IMG/VR virus record: IMGVR_UViG_3300048037_000103
Coordinates: 1-33,464 of that record
Origin: a virus
Direction: 5' to 3' (one strand)
Length of the DNA stretch: 33,464 nt
Positions 20,387 to 30,491 of this stretch are shown piece by piece (positions within the stretch are counted from its first letter, which is position 1; each line of letters begins with the position of its first letter). The position numbers were made by a program, and so were the translations under genes. The notes beneath the pieces were generated by a model. That model did no database searches. It was not told the DNA's origin and saw only the letters and a list, made by a program, of their open reading frames with translations.

Positions 20387-20415
20387 TTAGGAGTGGGGGG
20401 AGAAATCCCCCTAAT
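20386..20415 (+). other. Hairpin between decoration and tail genes
   Basis: GGGGGA-GAAA-TCCCCC (20396-20411) makes a GC stem with a GNRA loop, and the flanking ATTAG (20386-20390) and CTAAT (20411-20415) can also pair. No T-tract follows. It may mark mRNA processing, partial termination after the highly expressed capsid genes, or protect the 3' end of a capsid message. Confidence 0.5.
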
Positions 20416-20419
20416 CTAA

Positions 20420-21013
20420 ATGGCAGTAACAAGTACAACAGCGACCACACCTATTGATGTATGTAACAGAGCTTTAGTTCTTATTGGAGCTTCACCTATG
20501 ACATCATTTGAAGATGGTACGAATGAAGCACTTGTTGCTGTTAATTTATATGAAGATACAACACGCTCTGCTTTGGTAAATACAAGGTGGAGATTTGCGT
20601 CAAATCAATCTGTGTTAAATAGATTATCAGATGCACCAACTGGAAGGTATGATTCTGCTTATGCGATACCTTCTAGTTCAATATATGTTCATACATTAAC
20701 TGTAAACAAAAGTCCTATACAGTTTGATATATATGGTCGTACTGCATTTTGTGATGCAACAACGAATGATGAAGTTATTGCAGATTTTAGTTTTAGACAA
20801 ACAGAAGTAAACTTTCCATCATACTTTACTCAAGCATTGGTATATGAACTGGCTGGACAGTTTGCATTGGGTATAGCTCGTGATGAAGGATTATCTAGTA
20901 TGATGTTTAATAATGCACGTTTTTATATGCAGAAAGCTAGGACAATGGATAGTCAGCAACAAACAACAAGGAAACTTAATACAAGTAGATTTATAATAGA
21001 ACGAAGGTCGTAA
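20420..21013 (+). CDS. Tail tubular protein A (T7 gp11-like)
   Basis: The product is 197 residues, the same size as T7 gp11 (196). The start has IDVCNRALVLIGASPMTSFE, then EALVAVNLYEDTTRSALVNT and RWRFASNQ, all typical of this family, which forms the ring between portal and nozzle. The end has AGQFALGIARDEGL and a basic tail. It is followed 4 bases later by tail tubular B. No ribosome binding site is visible, so it may rely on the hairpin leader or upstream coupling. Confidence 0.85.
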   Translation: MAVTSTTATTPIDVCNRALVLIGASPMTSFEDGTNEALVAVNLYEDTTRSALVNTRWRFASNQSVLNRLSDAPTGRYDSAYAIPSSSIYVHTLTVNKSPIQFDIYGRTAFCDATTNDEVIADFSFRQTEVNFPSYFTQALVYELAGQFALGIARDEGLSSMMFNNARFYMQKARTMDSQQQTTRKLNTSRFIIERRS

Positions 21014-21017
21014 GCTG

Positions 21018-23009
21018 ATGAAGATTCGTATTCCTCAAAATAACTTTGAGAGAGGAGAAATCAGTCCAGCTATGACAATGCGTACTGACTTGAATACTTA
21101 TGTTCAAGGTGCAGAAGAAGTACGTAACTTATTTCTTTTAGCAGAAGGTGGAGTTAAAAGAAGGACTGGCTCAGAGTATATAGCTACATTACAAGGTACA
21201 CCAAATCTTTCTAATAGAGTAGAGCAAAGATTAGAACCATTCTTATTTAGTGATGATGAAAGATATATAATGGCATTTAGTAATGCACGAATAGATATCT
21301 TTAGAATCAATGCATCAACTGGAGCCATTACAACATTAACTGCTATTACTCAAGATACATCTAGTGCTTCCTTACCTTTTACACAAGCACGACTTGAGCG
21401 TATGACCATAACACAAAACGCTGATGTTATGTTTGTTGCTCACCCAGACTTTATGATACGAAAGATAACAAGAACAAGTGCTACTGCATTTGAAGTATCA
21501 ACCTTTGCATTTGATGAAACAGATGCCAATGACCAAAAGTTTCAACCTTACTTTGCTTTTGCTCCAAGTGGAATGACATTAACACCAAGTGCAACAAGTG
21601 GTACTGGTATAACATTAACAACGTCGGCAAACTATTTTGTTTCTGCACACGTTGGAACTATGATGAGATATCAAGGTAATGAAATACTTGTTACTGGATT
21701 TACAAGTGCAACAGTTGTTACTGGCAATGTAAGAAAAACTTTAGCTGGAACAACAGCTTCAACTAATTTTGATGAAGCAAGTTATTCTGATTACAGGGGA
21801 TACCCACAGGCTATTACATTTCACGAAGACAGATTATGGTTAGGTGGTACAACAAGTCAACCAGACGCTATATGGTCTTCAAAGACAAGTGAGTATTTTA
21901 ACTTTGACGTTGGTAGTGCTGGTGATTCAGATAGTATTCAGATTACTATTAATGTTGGTGAGTTTAATAATATACGTCACTTAACTGCTAATCGTGATTT
22001 ACAAATATTTACTACAACTTCAGAGCTGTATATACCATCATTTGCAGATAAAGGATTGACGCCTACTAATGCACAGATAAGAAGACAAACACCTTATGGT
22101 GCATCTTTTGTAAGACCACTTCCATTTGATGGTGCAACTATATATGTAGAAAAAACTGGTAAGACAGTAAGAGAGTTTTTATTTAGTGATAAAGAATCTG
22201 CGTATGTGTCAACTCCGTTATCTTTAATATCATCTCATCTAATAAGTAATCCAACACAAACAGCATCTATTAAAGGTGCCTTTGATAGACCAGAACAATA
22301 TGCTTTTATTATTAATGATGATGGTACTATGGCTGTGTTTCATTCTATTCGTAATGAAGAAAAGGCTGGGTTTACTAAGTGGACTACAAATGGAAGATAT
22401 CATTCAGTAGTTCCTATAGATGATAGAGTGTTTGTTGCAACAGTAAGAAACTTAGGTTCTGGTACAAACAGTTATGTATTAGAAGAATTAAAAACTACAG
22501 CTAAGTTAGATTGTTCTAAATCTTATACAGCAACGTCAACTGATAATGGAATATTTACAACAACAACCCCTTTTGCAAATGGTGCATCACTAGCTGTTGT
22601 AGAAGGTAATAACTTTATTGGAACATTTACAATGGGTAGTAGTCAGATAAATGTTTCAGCAGTTAAATTAATTAATAGTGCAGAGATTGGATATAGTTTT
22701 ACAAGTAGTTTAAAGACATTGCCTATTGATGCAAGTGTTGGAGGTGGTCCATTAACTGGAGAACCAAGAGCAATAACAAGAGTTAACCTTGACTTGATAT
22801 CTACTTTATCTGTATCAGTTAATACAATACCACTAATAATCCAGGGGGTTACTGATAATGTTACAAGTAGTGAAATGGTTTTTAATTCGTTTACAGGAAA
22901 GAAGGAGTTTAGATTGTTAGGTTATAGTCGTGACCCAAGAGTAGAGATAACACAAACAGCACCATTAGATTTACAGATTAATGGTATGATAGTAGAGGTG
23001 GCGTTCTAA
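21018..23009 (+). CDS. Tail tubular protein B, nozzle (T7 gp12-like)
   Basis: The product is 663 residues (T7 gp12 about 794). The family start NNFERGEISPAMTMRTDLNT and the segment VRNLFLLAEGGVKRRTGSEY are clear, followed by a propeller-like part with AFSNARIDIF, FHEDRLWLGGTTSQPDAIWS, SDSIQITI and FDRPEQYAFI. It forms the tail nozzle through which DNA leaves. The C-terminal part has a Thr/Ser-rich beta domain (about 500-600). Its stop overlaps the next ATG (TAATG). Confidence 0.9.
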   Translation: MKIRIPQNNFERGEISPAMTMRTDLNTYVQGAEEVRNLFLLAEGGVKRRTGSEYIATLQGTPNLSNRVEQRLEPFLFSDDERYIMAFSNARIDIFRINASTGAITTLTAITQDTSSASLPFTQARLERMTITQNADVMFVAHPDFMIRKITRTSATAFEVSTFAFDETDANDQKFQPYFAFAPSGMTLTPSATSGTGITLTTSANYFVSAHVGTMMRYQGNEILVTGFTSATVVTGNVRKTLAGTTASTNFDEASYSDYRGYPQAITFHEDRLWLGGTTSQPDAIWSSKTSEYFNFDVGSAGDSDSIQITINVGEFNNIRHLTANRDLQIFTTTSELYIPSFADKGLTPTNAQIRRQTPYGASFVRPLPFDGATIYVEKTGKTVREFLFSDKESAYVSTPLSLISSHLISNPTQTASIKGAFDRPEQYAFIINDDGTMAVFHSIRNEEKAGFTKWTTNGRYHSVVPIDDRVFVATVRNLGSGTNSYVLEELKTTAKLDCSKSYTATSTDNGIFTTTTPFANGASLAVVEGNNFIGTFTMGSSQINVSAVKLINSAEIGYSFTSSLKTLPIDASVGGGPLTGEPRAITRVNLDLISTLSVSVNTIPLIIQGVTDNVTSSEMVFNSFTGKKEFRLLGYSRDPRVEITQTAPLDLQINGMIVEVAF

Positions 23010-23482
23010 TGTGTATGCCTTCTGCTCCTTTATTAATGATGTCAACAATGGCTGGTGTTGCTGGTTCTATGGCAATGGGTGCTTCAGCTTCAAGGTCTGC
23101 TGTTAGTGGTGCAGTACGAGATGTTAAACAAATGCAGAAAGATAAAGAGTTAGCTGACCTTCAAGCACAAACAGAAATATCAGAAAGATTACGAGAGTTT
23201 AGTGAAGCTACAGCTTCTAATGTTGTGTCTACAGCAATGATGGGACGTAATATAACTGACCCATCTATGTTAGCTTTGTTTCAAAGAAACTATGACACAG
23301 TACAGCAAGACGTTTCTACTATGAAATTGCAACATAGAATGAATCAAGAAAAAAGAGATTTGATGATGGAAACAACATTAACTTCTGCTGGTGAAAGAGC
23401 AACTTATGCAAGACGTAGTTCAGCTCTAAATGCTCTTAATATAGGTACATCTGGTATAATCAAGGTAAGGGATATATCTTAA
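23009..23482 (+). CDS. Internal virion protein (T7 gp14-like)
   Basis: The product is 157 residues. The N-terminal hydrophobic Ala/Gly/Met-rich segment (LLMMSTMAGVAGSMAMGASA) is followed by a long charged helix. A second conserved part, VVSTAMMGRNITDPSMLALF, follows with basic helices. This matches gp14-type core proteins, which are ejected into the host membranes at infection and help form the DNA channel. It is located between the nozzle and the two large core proteins, as in T7. It overlaps both neighbours by one base. Confidence 0.75.
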   Translation: MCMPSAPLLMMSTMAGVAGSMAMGASASRSAVSGAVRDVKQMQKDKELADLQAQTEISERLREFSEATASNVVSTAMMGRNITDPSMLALFQRNYDTVQQDVSTMKLQHRMNQEKRDLMMETTLTSAGERATYARRSSALNALNIGTSGIIKVRDIS

Positions 23483-26334
23483 TGGCAATTAAAGTAATGA
23501 AAAGAAGAGCGAATGTAAGACCAGTCGGTGTAGTACAAAGAGATTCTTTTAATGCTAATGCAAAACTTGCACAAGATATAGCTAATGCTTCAACTGCAAT
23601 GATGGGTGTTGCTTATCAACAAGGAGTTGGTGAAGCAAAACAAAGAGGTATAGAGTCTGCACAACAAACACAACTAACTGTTTTAAATCCAGAAGAAGGT
23701 TTTATTGAAAGAGTAGAAGCTCCAGAATCATTTGGTCGTATTGCACAATCATCATTTAATGAAACAATGACTAGGCGTTATGCAAGTAGTATTAATCATT
23801 CTATTAAACAACAGATGTCTAGGTTACAAAATGAACCAGAACTAAGAGCTGACCCAACTGCATTTAAATTAAAAGCATCTGGGTTATTAGCAAGTTATGT
23901 AGAAAATTCTGACCCAGCATTTAAAGGTATAGTTCAAGATTCTGGTACTGAACTAATGGCATCTGCCTTAACTAATGTAACTATTAATCAACATAAAGAC
24001 GGATTTAAAAAAGTTGCATATAGAACAGAAAACGAAATTAGAAGTAATCTTGGTGAGATGGTTGCTCTTGTTAAATCTGGAGCAACACCTAATGATATAA
24101 TGTCAAACTATAATGCATTAGAAAAAGAAATAATAGATTCAAGTTCATTGCTTAGACAAGAACAATTTACTGGTTTGATGGACGACCTGACAAATAATGT
24201 TCTGCAAGGAATTATGTCATCATACTCTAATGGCAAAACTAAAAGCCAAATGACTGAAGTATTAGGATTATGGAATAGACGAGCATATCAAGAAGGCAAA
24301 ATGCCTAAACCAATACAAGATATAATAAGTGCATTACCTCAAGATGGACGTATGGACAAAATGCACGAAGAAATTAAAAGACATTTAGGAACTTTAATTA
24401 GTACATCAAGTGTTCCAACTGGCAAAATAAACTTTGGTTCAAGTGGAGCTGGAGATAATGTTGATGCAGTTATGTCTGGATTAAATAATGATGATTCTGG
24501 ACAGAGTGGACAGAGTGGACAGGCTGTAGTAAGTGACCCAAAAACTGGAGCAATAAATTTTGCTCACCCAAAATATGCACAACTTGTTAGAACAAACGGA
24601 CACGTTGGAACACAAATGTCTAACTATTTAAAAAGATTTATGGCGAATGGATATGATGACCCAACTGGTGAAATAGGTTTCGGTTTATATCAAGTATGGG
24701 CTAACTTAACTGTTAAACCAGACCCAAGTGGAAGAGGATTTATTATTAACTCAGCTCCGTATAAAAATGCTGGTAATGAGAATTTTCATAAAGCAATGAT
24801 GGGTATAAGACCGTATCTTGATATAGATACAAACCCAGACCAGTTTGCAAGAGCTTGGTCTTACTATAATAAAACACAACAAGAAAAAGATACTTGGTTA
24901 AATGCTATAGCAACACAGCTTGGCGTAGATAAAAATGAAACTGCTGTAAGGAATGATATACTTTCTAAATTAGAAAATCATAGTATGAGTCCAGAAGAAG
25001 CGAATCAATTTGTAGATGAAGTTATATTATATCAAGCTATGTCTTTTTTTGATGGTACAAATCTAAGCACAAAAGACGCAGTAGAAAAAATTGCTAATAC
25101 AGTAAGCAATGATTTTAAAGAAGATAGTGCCATAATAAATTCAAATGGTATGCCAGCTTTTAGTCATCAGGTTAATATAATTAAAAATCCTGATTCTGGT
25201 CCAGTATCATATATGGGTATGGTTGGATATTCACCACCAACGTTTGAAGAAAAAGTAAAACAACCATTTCATATGAGAACAAAGTTTGCTTTAGAAACAG
25301 TATTTGATGATATGGGATTCTCTGGTGGTGCTAATATATTTAAGATGGAAGCAGAACAACTAATTAAAAACTTAATGTTCACAGAAGGTGAACCACCATT
25401 AGATGGCGAAGAAGAAGCTCAACCTTATAAACTTGGTAAAGATTTATTTCTTATGCCAAACGTAGTATCAACTGTTGAAAACCCACAATATGCTGTTTTA
25501 TTTAAAGACCCAGACTCTGGTATGCTAGAACCAGTTATGAACAATGGTACACAAATGGTTTTAAATGTAGAAGATTTTAAGAATAGACAAGCACATATGG
25601 CAAAGATAGGATTTTCTACAGCTATGAAAGGTTATAATGAAGCTAATAAAAATATTATAGCTGAGATTAAAGCTGATAGAGAAAAAGCATTTATGAAAGG
25701 TTATAGTGGTATAGCAACTTCTGGTATGGTTGGATTAAATGCAAGTATAATGGAAGGTAAAACTTTAGAAGATATAGATTTAGATTTTGATTTTCCAGAA
25801 TTGTCATTTAACAATGAAGATATATTTGATTTCTTTGAAGACCAGTTAGACCAAACAAAAGATTTCTTTCATAATATGGTTTTTGGCAGACCTTCTAAAG
25901 CTCCAATAGGTGCTGGTATTAAATCAGTGCATAGATTTAATCCAACAAATATAAGATATGTAGACGCTAATAAATGGAAAGGTTCTATTGGAGATGATGG
26001 TAGTGGGTTTGAATCTTTTGATGATATGGCAAGTGGCTTTAGAGCTACTGGAATAATATTGCAAACATATAATAAGTATCACTTTAATCATTCAATGACA
26101 TTAAAACAAATGATTACAAGATGGGCGCCACCTAGTGAGAATGATACAAAATCATATATAGAATTTATGGAACAAAACACAGGATTTTCTGCAGAAGATG
26201 TAATAGATACAGGAGATAATGAAGTATTATTTGAAGTTATAAGAGCAATGACAAAGCTTGAGATTGGTGCAACAGCATATTCTTCTTATACAAACTGGGA
26301 CTCTGATATAAGAGATGGGTTAAATCTAATATGA
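23482..26334 (+). CDS. Internal core protein (T7 gp15-like) with C-terminal peptidoglycan-type domain
   Basis: The product is 950 residues (T7 gp15 is 747). The first 300 residues are helical and gp15-like (ALTNVTINQHKDGFKKVAYR, IIDSSSLLRQEQF). A GQSGQSGQ linker lies near residue 345. A 110-residue domain at about 812-925 has FNPTNIRYVDANKWKGSIGD, GFESFDDMASGFRA, ITRWAPPSENDTKSYIEF. This pattern (NPxNIR...WxG...RWAPPxENxT) is known from virion proteins thought to act on the cell wall. The gp16-like protein next door has no transglycosylase, so this domain may make the entry hole. The enzymatic role is inferred. Confidence 0.75.
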   Translation: MAIKVMKRRANVRPVGVVQRDSFNANAKLAQDIANASTAMMGVAYQQGVGEAKQRGIESAQQTQLTVLNPEEGFIERVEAPESFGRIAQSSFNETMTRRYASSINHSIKQQMSRLQNEPELRADPTAFKLKASGLLASYVENSDPAFKGIVQDSGTELMASALTNVTINQHKDGFKKVAYRTENEIRSNLGEMVALVKSGATPNDIMSNYNALEKEIIDSSSLLRQEQFTGLMDDLTNNVLQGIMSSYSNGKTKSQMTEVLGLWNRRAYQEGKMPKPIQDIISALPQDGRMDKMHEEIKRHLGTLISTSSVPTGKINFGSSGAGDNVDAVMSGLNNDDSGQSGQSGQAVVSDPKTGAINFAHPKYAQLVRTNGHVGTQMSNYLKRFMANGYDDPTGEIGFGLYQVWANLTVKPDPSGRGFIINSAPYKNAGNENFHKAMMGIRPYLDIDTNPDQFARAWSYYNKTQQEKDTWLNAIATQLGVDKNETAVRNDILSKLENHSMSPEEANQFVDEVILYQAMSFFDGTNLSTKDAVEKIANTVSNDFKEDSAIINSNGMPAFSHQVNIIKNPDSGPVSYMGMVGYSPPTFEEKVKQPFHMRTKFALETVFDDMGFSGGANIFKMEAEQLIKNLMFTEGEPPLDGEEEAQPYKLGKDLFLMPNVVSTVENPQYAVLFKDPDSGMLEPVMNNGTQMVLNVEDFKNRQAHMAKIGFSTAMKGYNEANKNIIAEIKADREKAFMKGYSGIATSGMVGLNASIMEGKTLEDIDLDFDFPELSFNNEDIFDFFEDQLDQTKDFFHNMVFGRPSKAPIGAGIKSVHRFNPTNIRYVDANKWKGSIGDDGSGFESFDDMASGFRATGIILQTYNKYHFNHSMTLKQMITRWAPPSENDTKSYIEFMEQNTGFSAEDVIDTGDNEVLFEVIRAMTKLEIGATAYSSYTNWDSDIRDGLNLI

Positions 26335-29300
26335 ATATAGGTCAGCTTGAAGGTTTATATAAACCACCATCATTAAGACCTAATTATTTTCCTAGAGGTA
26401 CTAGAGTATATGCAGATGACCCAATAGGTTTTTGGGGTCAAGTTGGTACAATGTTGAAGTATCAATACTCTCCAGCCTTTAGTGCTTTAGATAGCTTAAA
26501 CTATGAAGCCGACCCAGACTTTAAGCCAGAAGACCACATAGATTTTCGATATGAAGACCCTACCTATTTAATGAACGCTCGGTCTGAACAACACCTTGCA
26601 TTTATGAGAAGAAATCAAATAAAGCAAAGTCAAATTAAAAAAGATATGCAACAAGTTTCTTGGCAAGCAATGTTAGTAGGAGCATTAGCTGACCCATTAA
26701 CGTGGGCGATACCATTTAGTTTAACTGGTAAAGGAATATATGCTGGAATAAAATCTGGTATGAAAGCTGGGTTTGGTTATGGTGCTGTATCAGAAACTAT
26801 CCGTGCGCCCTTTGACCCTACAAATACATCAACAGAAACTTTATTAAATATTGGTGGTAGTACATTATTTGGTGGTGCAGTTGGTGGTGCGTTTAGAACG
26901 CCAAGTGCTATTATGAAGTATAGACGTTCAGTTAAAATGTCTAAGGTAGAAAATGACCAAGCCTTTTCAAAGTTTTCTGATGAAGCATTAAACTTTCCAG
27001 CCAACGAACAAGAACTTTCTAAACAATACAAAGTAAATATTAAAGTTGGTCCACAAAAGAAACCAGTAGAAACAGATGTTAAGTCACAACTTAGTAATGA
27101 TTATATTGTAGACTCTGCTAGAATAAAAAAACCAACAAGTGCAACTGGTTTTATTCTTCCATCTTTTGAAAACTATTTAGGTAAAATAGATACATTAGCT
27201 AAGAGTATGAATATAACTCGTAAGCAATTATTAGAACAATATAAAGGTGCTTTACCTAAAACAAAAAAACAATTTGAATTGGCAAAACAAAAAGAAATTG
27301 CAGAGTTTATAGAAGAACCAGCACAACCAGCATTACAACGTGTTTTAAAAAGAGGTGGTATTCCTTACAATTCAAATGCTTTTGGTAAAGGTCCGAAAGG
27401 TGTATGGTTTGATATTAATGATGGTGGACAAGATTTTCGTAAAGGTTTTGAACCTATTATTGAAGCAGATATAAAAGCAAAACCATATGTAGATGCAAGT
27501 ATTGATAGGAAAACAAGCACTATTAATATAGATAAGAAATCAGTATTAGATTCTTTTGAGCAAAAAAGATGGACTAAGCCTAGAGTAAAAGGTGTAAAGA
27601 AATTACCAGAAGATACATTTAAAACGCCACAACAATGGTATAACTTTGTACTTCATCAACAAATTACTAAAGCTAATACACCAAGAAAACCTAATGAACC
27701 TATTGCTAAGTATGAGAATAGAATAAATCGTAAAGCTTTAGAAATGACAGAAGACCGTATTTTAAAGTTAATGGAAACATTACCTATTAAAGATGAGTTT
27801 GATTTAGCATTGCCAAATACTTTTGGTAATTTAGTTTCTTCTGGATATAGAAGAGCTATACAATATGTTGGTCCAAAGTCTGGTAAAAAATTACCACAAG
27901 ATGTTAAAAGACTATTTCATTTATTACTGCAAGATGGGAGTGTTCTTACAAAAGGTATGATGGCTGGTCGTTCAATGCCTGATGGTTCTGTTTTAGCAAA
28001 TCAAGGACAGCTGTGGGGTAGACTTGGCGAATATCATATGAAGTTAGAAAATCTTCATTATCAATTTATTAGAAATTTAAAAAAAGCAGACCCACAACTA
28101 GAAGCTCCAAGAGGTTACTTCGGTTATAAGAATAGAGATAAGTTTTGGACAAGACCAGATGGTAAAACATTTGGTGAGTTCTTAGAACGTGTAACTAAAT
28201 ACTATGTTAATAGTGTTTCACCAGATAAAATGAGAAGTGTTGCTGATGATATTGACTTAGGGTTTTTAAAGTTTGACTCAGTAAAAGAGTTTGGAAGAGA
28301 ACTTAATAAATATGAATTAAAAGGCGTTGAAGTATTAAAAGAGTTTTTTGAAAAATATAAGCTTGAAGCTATGGACGCTGGTATGTTTACGCAAAACAAA
28401 CAACTACAAACTATGCGTAATAACATAGAAAACTTTGCTGTACCAAGAGTAAACGAAATGCGTTTAAAGGTAGCTAAAGCACAAGATGGTGAGTTTCAAG
28501 GTAAACCAGCAGTGTATTGGAAAAAAGCTTTACAAAATGCTGAAGCAGATGAAAAAAATCTAAGAGCAGAAGTTGGTAAGATAGAAGCAAAGATTGAAGC
28601 TGGTGAGTTTATGCCACCATTTGAAGAAAATTACTTTAGTCGTGTTTGGGATAAAGAAAAAATAACAAAGTATATGCCACAGTTTAGAAAGCTAGTGGAA
28701 AGAACATTTGAAGTTATACCATATAAATTAAAAAGAGATTTAAAAACTGGAGAGATACGTAAATTAGAATACGGAAAAGATTTTGGTAAAGGTAAAGATG
28801 GTCAACGTCGTATAGATGAAATGATTGAAGAGATTATTAATCCTACAACAGTAGAAGATATGTCTGAAGTAATGGCACCTTTACAAGTAGCTGGATTACA
28901 TTCACGAAATCTTATTGCACCTAACTGGTTTGGATATAAAGCACCAGATGGAACTGTGTGGAGAATATCTGACTTTATAAATACTGACCCTATGGACGTA
29001 ATGAGAAACTATACAGTACGTGTTGCACCAAAAATAGAATTTAAAAAATTACTTGGTGGTAGTGAAAGTCAAGTGCAACAATATATTAAGAATAGAATGA
29101 AAGATGAAGGCTTTGAGCCAGAGGAAATTACACAAATCACTACAGATTTTAATGTAGGTTATAGAAGAGAAGTTGGTGCAGTAGTAGATAGGCAAGGTGG
29201 TGTAGACCAAGAGGTTGCTAATAATTTAAAAGGCTTAGGTACAATTACTTTTCTAAGTGATAGTGGTAGAGCGTCTATTGTTGATGCTGGTAATGTTGTA

Positions 29301-30467
29301 TTTCAATATGGATTTCGTCCTTTTCAACAAGCTATAGAAACTTTTTCTGATAGAGGACAATATAATTTCAGTAAGGGAAATAGAAAAGCTGGTGAAGGTT
29401 TGATGGAAAGATACAAAGGTATTGTAGCTCAAAGAATAGTTGATAATGCAAACACACACCCTGTTACTCATACGTGGGGAAAGATAAGAGATAGAGCTGT
29501 AGATGTTTCTATGGATTTAAATTTACTAAGACCACTTACAATGTTTATGAAAGAACTTATTGGTGGGTTTGCACAACACGATATTATAGAAAAATCTTTA
29601 AGGTATCAAAATTTATCACCAGAAGAAAAAGCTAACTTAGCTCGTCACTTTATTGGACAGAAAGAAGCAATGGCTATAGCAAAGAACGCTAAAAAATATC
29701 CAATGATGGATAAATTAAAAAGATATTATATGGCTGATTTTGAAAGATGGGATAAAGATGCAACTAAATCTTTCTTGAGAAGTGTTACTACACATCAAAA
29801 TATAGGAAGCTTGACAGCAAACTCTGCTGATAAATTTAATTTAGTTGATGGACAGTTATGGGTAAAGTATAGACCTTTTATGCAAAAGTTTGGTTGGACA
29901 CCAGACCAAACAGTATCAGTTAATGGTTCTGAAATGATACGTTTTCAAAGTAATCTTATGGCTATACCATTTATGTTTTGGAATTATGGTTTGGCGGCGA
30001 ATCAAAAAATATTACAAGCTGGATTTGACCCAACAAGACCACTTACAAATAGATTATTTGGTGCTAGTATAATGATAGCATTAGGTTATTTTGTAACATC
30101 AATGCGTATGCCAGATTATTTATGGGAAAATATGAGTTACTCAAGAAGAATGGCAAGAGCTGTTCATATGTCTGGTGTAACTGGAATGTACACAGACCTT
30201 GCTTATATGGCAATACATATGACAAAAGGTGCTGGATTACAAGGACCACAAAATGAATTTGCAATGTATAACCCAGATACTTTTGATGCTTTTATGGAAC
30301 CTTTTGGAGCTGGTATTGGTTTAGCTGGTGATTATGGAAGAGGTTTTTATACAATGGCAACAGATAGTGTACCACAAGGACTAGCACAGATTCCATATCC
30401 TTTACAGTATAATATGTTTATACGTGATGAAGTAAGGGAAATGAGAAGAATGTTGCGTAATATGTAA
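26331..30467 (+). CDS. Large internal core / DNA ejection protein (T7 gp16-like)
   Basis: The product is 1378 residues (T7 gp16 is 1318), the longest in the window. The N-terminus has DDPIGFWGQVGTMLKYQYSP and a hydrophobic part near residues 105-195 (MLVGALADPLTWAIPFSLTG, then Gly/Ala-rich segments) that may insert in the membrane. The middle is charged and helical. The C-terminus has conserved aromatic segments (MAIPFMFWNYGLAANQKILQ, IMIALGYFVTSMRMPDYLW). No lytic-transglycosylase motif is seen at the N-terminus, unlike T7 gp16. The role inferred is the translocation channel and motor for genome entry. It overlaps gp15-like by 4 bp. Confidence 0.8.
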   Translation: MNIGQLEGLYKPPSLRPNYFPRGTRVYADDPIGFWGQVGTMLKYQYSPAFSALDSLNYEADPDFKPEDHIDFRYEDPTYLMNARSEQHLAFMRRNQIKQSQIKKDMQQVSWQAMLVGALADPLTWAIPFSLTGKGIYAGIKSGMKAGFGYGAVSETIRAPFDPTNTSTETLLNIGGSTLFGGAVGGAFRTPSAIMKYRRSVKMSKVENDQAFSKFSDEALNFPANEQELSKQYKVNIKVGPQKKPVETDVKSQLSNDYIVDSARIKKPTSATGFILPSFENYLGKIDTLAKSMNITRKQLLEQYKGALPKTKKQFELAKQKEIAEFIEEPAQPALQRVLKRGGIPYNSNAFGKGPKGVWFDINDGGQDFRKGFEPIIEADIKAKPYVDASIDRKTSTINIDKKSVLDSFEQKRWTKPRVKGVKKLPEDTFKTPQQWYNFVLHQQITKANTPRKPNEPIAKYENRINRKALEMTEDRILKLMETLPIKDEFDLALPNTFGNLVSSGYRRAIQYVGPKSGKKLPQDVKRLFHLLLQDGSVLTKGMMAGRSMPDGSVLANQGQLWGRLGEYHMKLENLHYQFIRNLKKADPQLEAPRGYFGYKNRDKFWTRPDGKTFGEFLERVTKYYVNSVSPDKMRSVADDIDLGFLKFDSVKEFGRELNKYELKGVEVLKEFFEKYKLEAMDAGMFTQNKQLQTMRNNIENFAVPRVNEMRLKVAKAQDGEFQGKPAVYWKKALQNAEADEKNLRAEVGKIEAKIEAGEFMPPFEENYFSRVWDKEKITKYMPQFRKLVERTFEVIPYKLKRDLKTGEIRKLEYGKDFGKGKDGQRRIDEMIEEIINPTTVEDMSEVMAPLQVAGLHSRNLIAPNWFGYKAPDGTVWRISDFINTDPMDVMRNYTVRVAPKIEFKKLLGGSESQVQQYIKNRMKDEGFEPEEITQITTDFNVGYRREVGAVVDRQGGVDQEVANNLKGLGTITFLSDSGRASIVDAGNVVFQYGFRPFQQAIETFSDRGQYNFSKGNRKAGEGLMERYKGIVAQRIVDNANTHPVTHTWGKIRDRAVDVSMDLNLLRPLTMFMKELIGGFAQHDIIEKSLRYQNLSPEEKANLARHFIGQKEAMAIAKNAKKYPMMDKLKRYYMADFERWDKDATKSFLRSVTTHQNIGSLTANSADKFNLVDGQLWVKYRPFMQKFGWTPDQTVSVNGSEMIRFQSNLMAIPFMFWNYGLAANQKILQAGFDPTRPLTNRLFGASIMIALGYFVTSMRMPDYLWENMSYSRRMARAVHMSGVTGMYTDLAYMAIHMTKGAGLQGPQNEFAMYNPDTFDAFMEPFGAGIGLAGDYGRGFYTMATDSVPQGLAQIPYPLQYNMFIRDEVREMRRMLRNM

Positions 30468-30491
30468 TTTTATGTATATAAGGATAGTATT

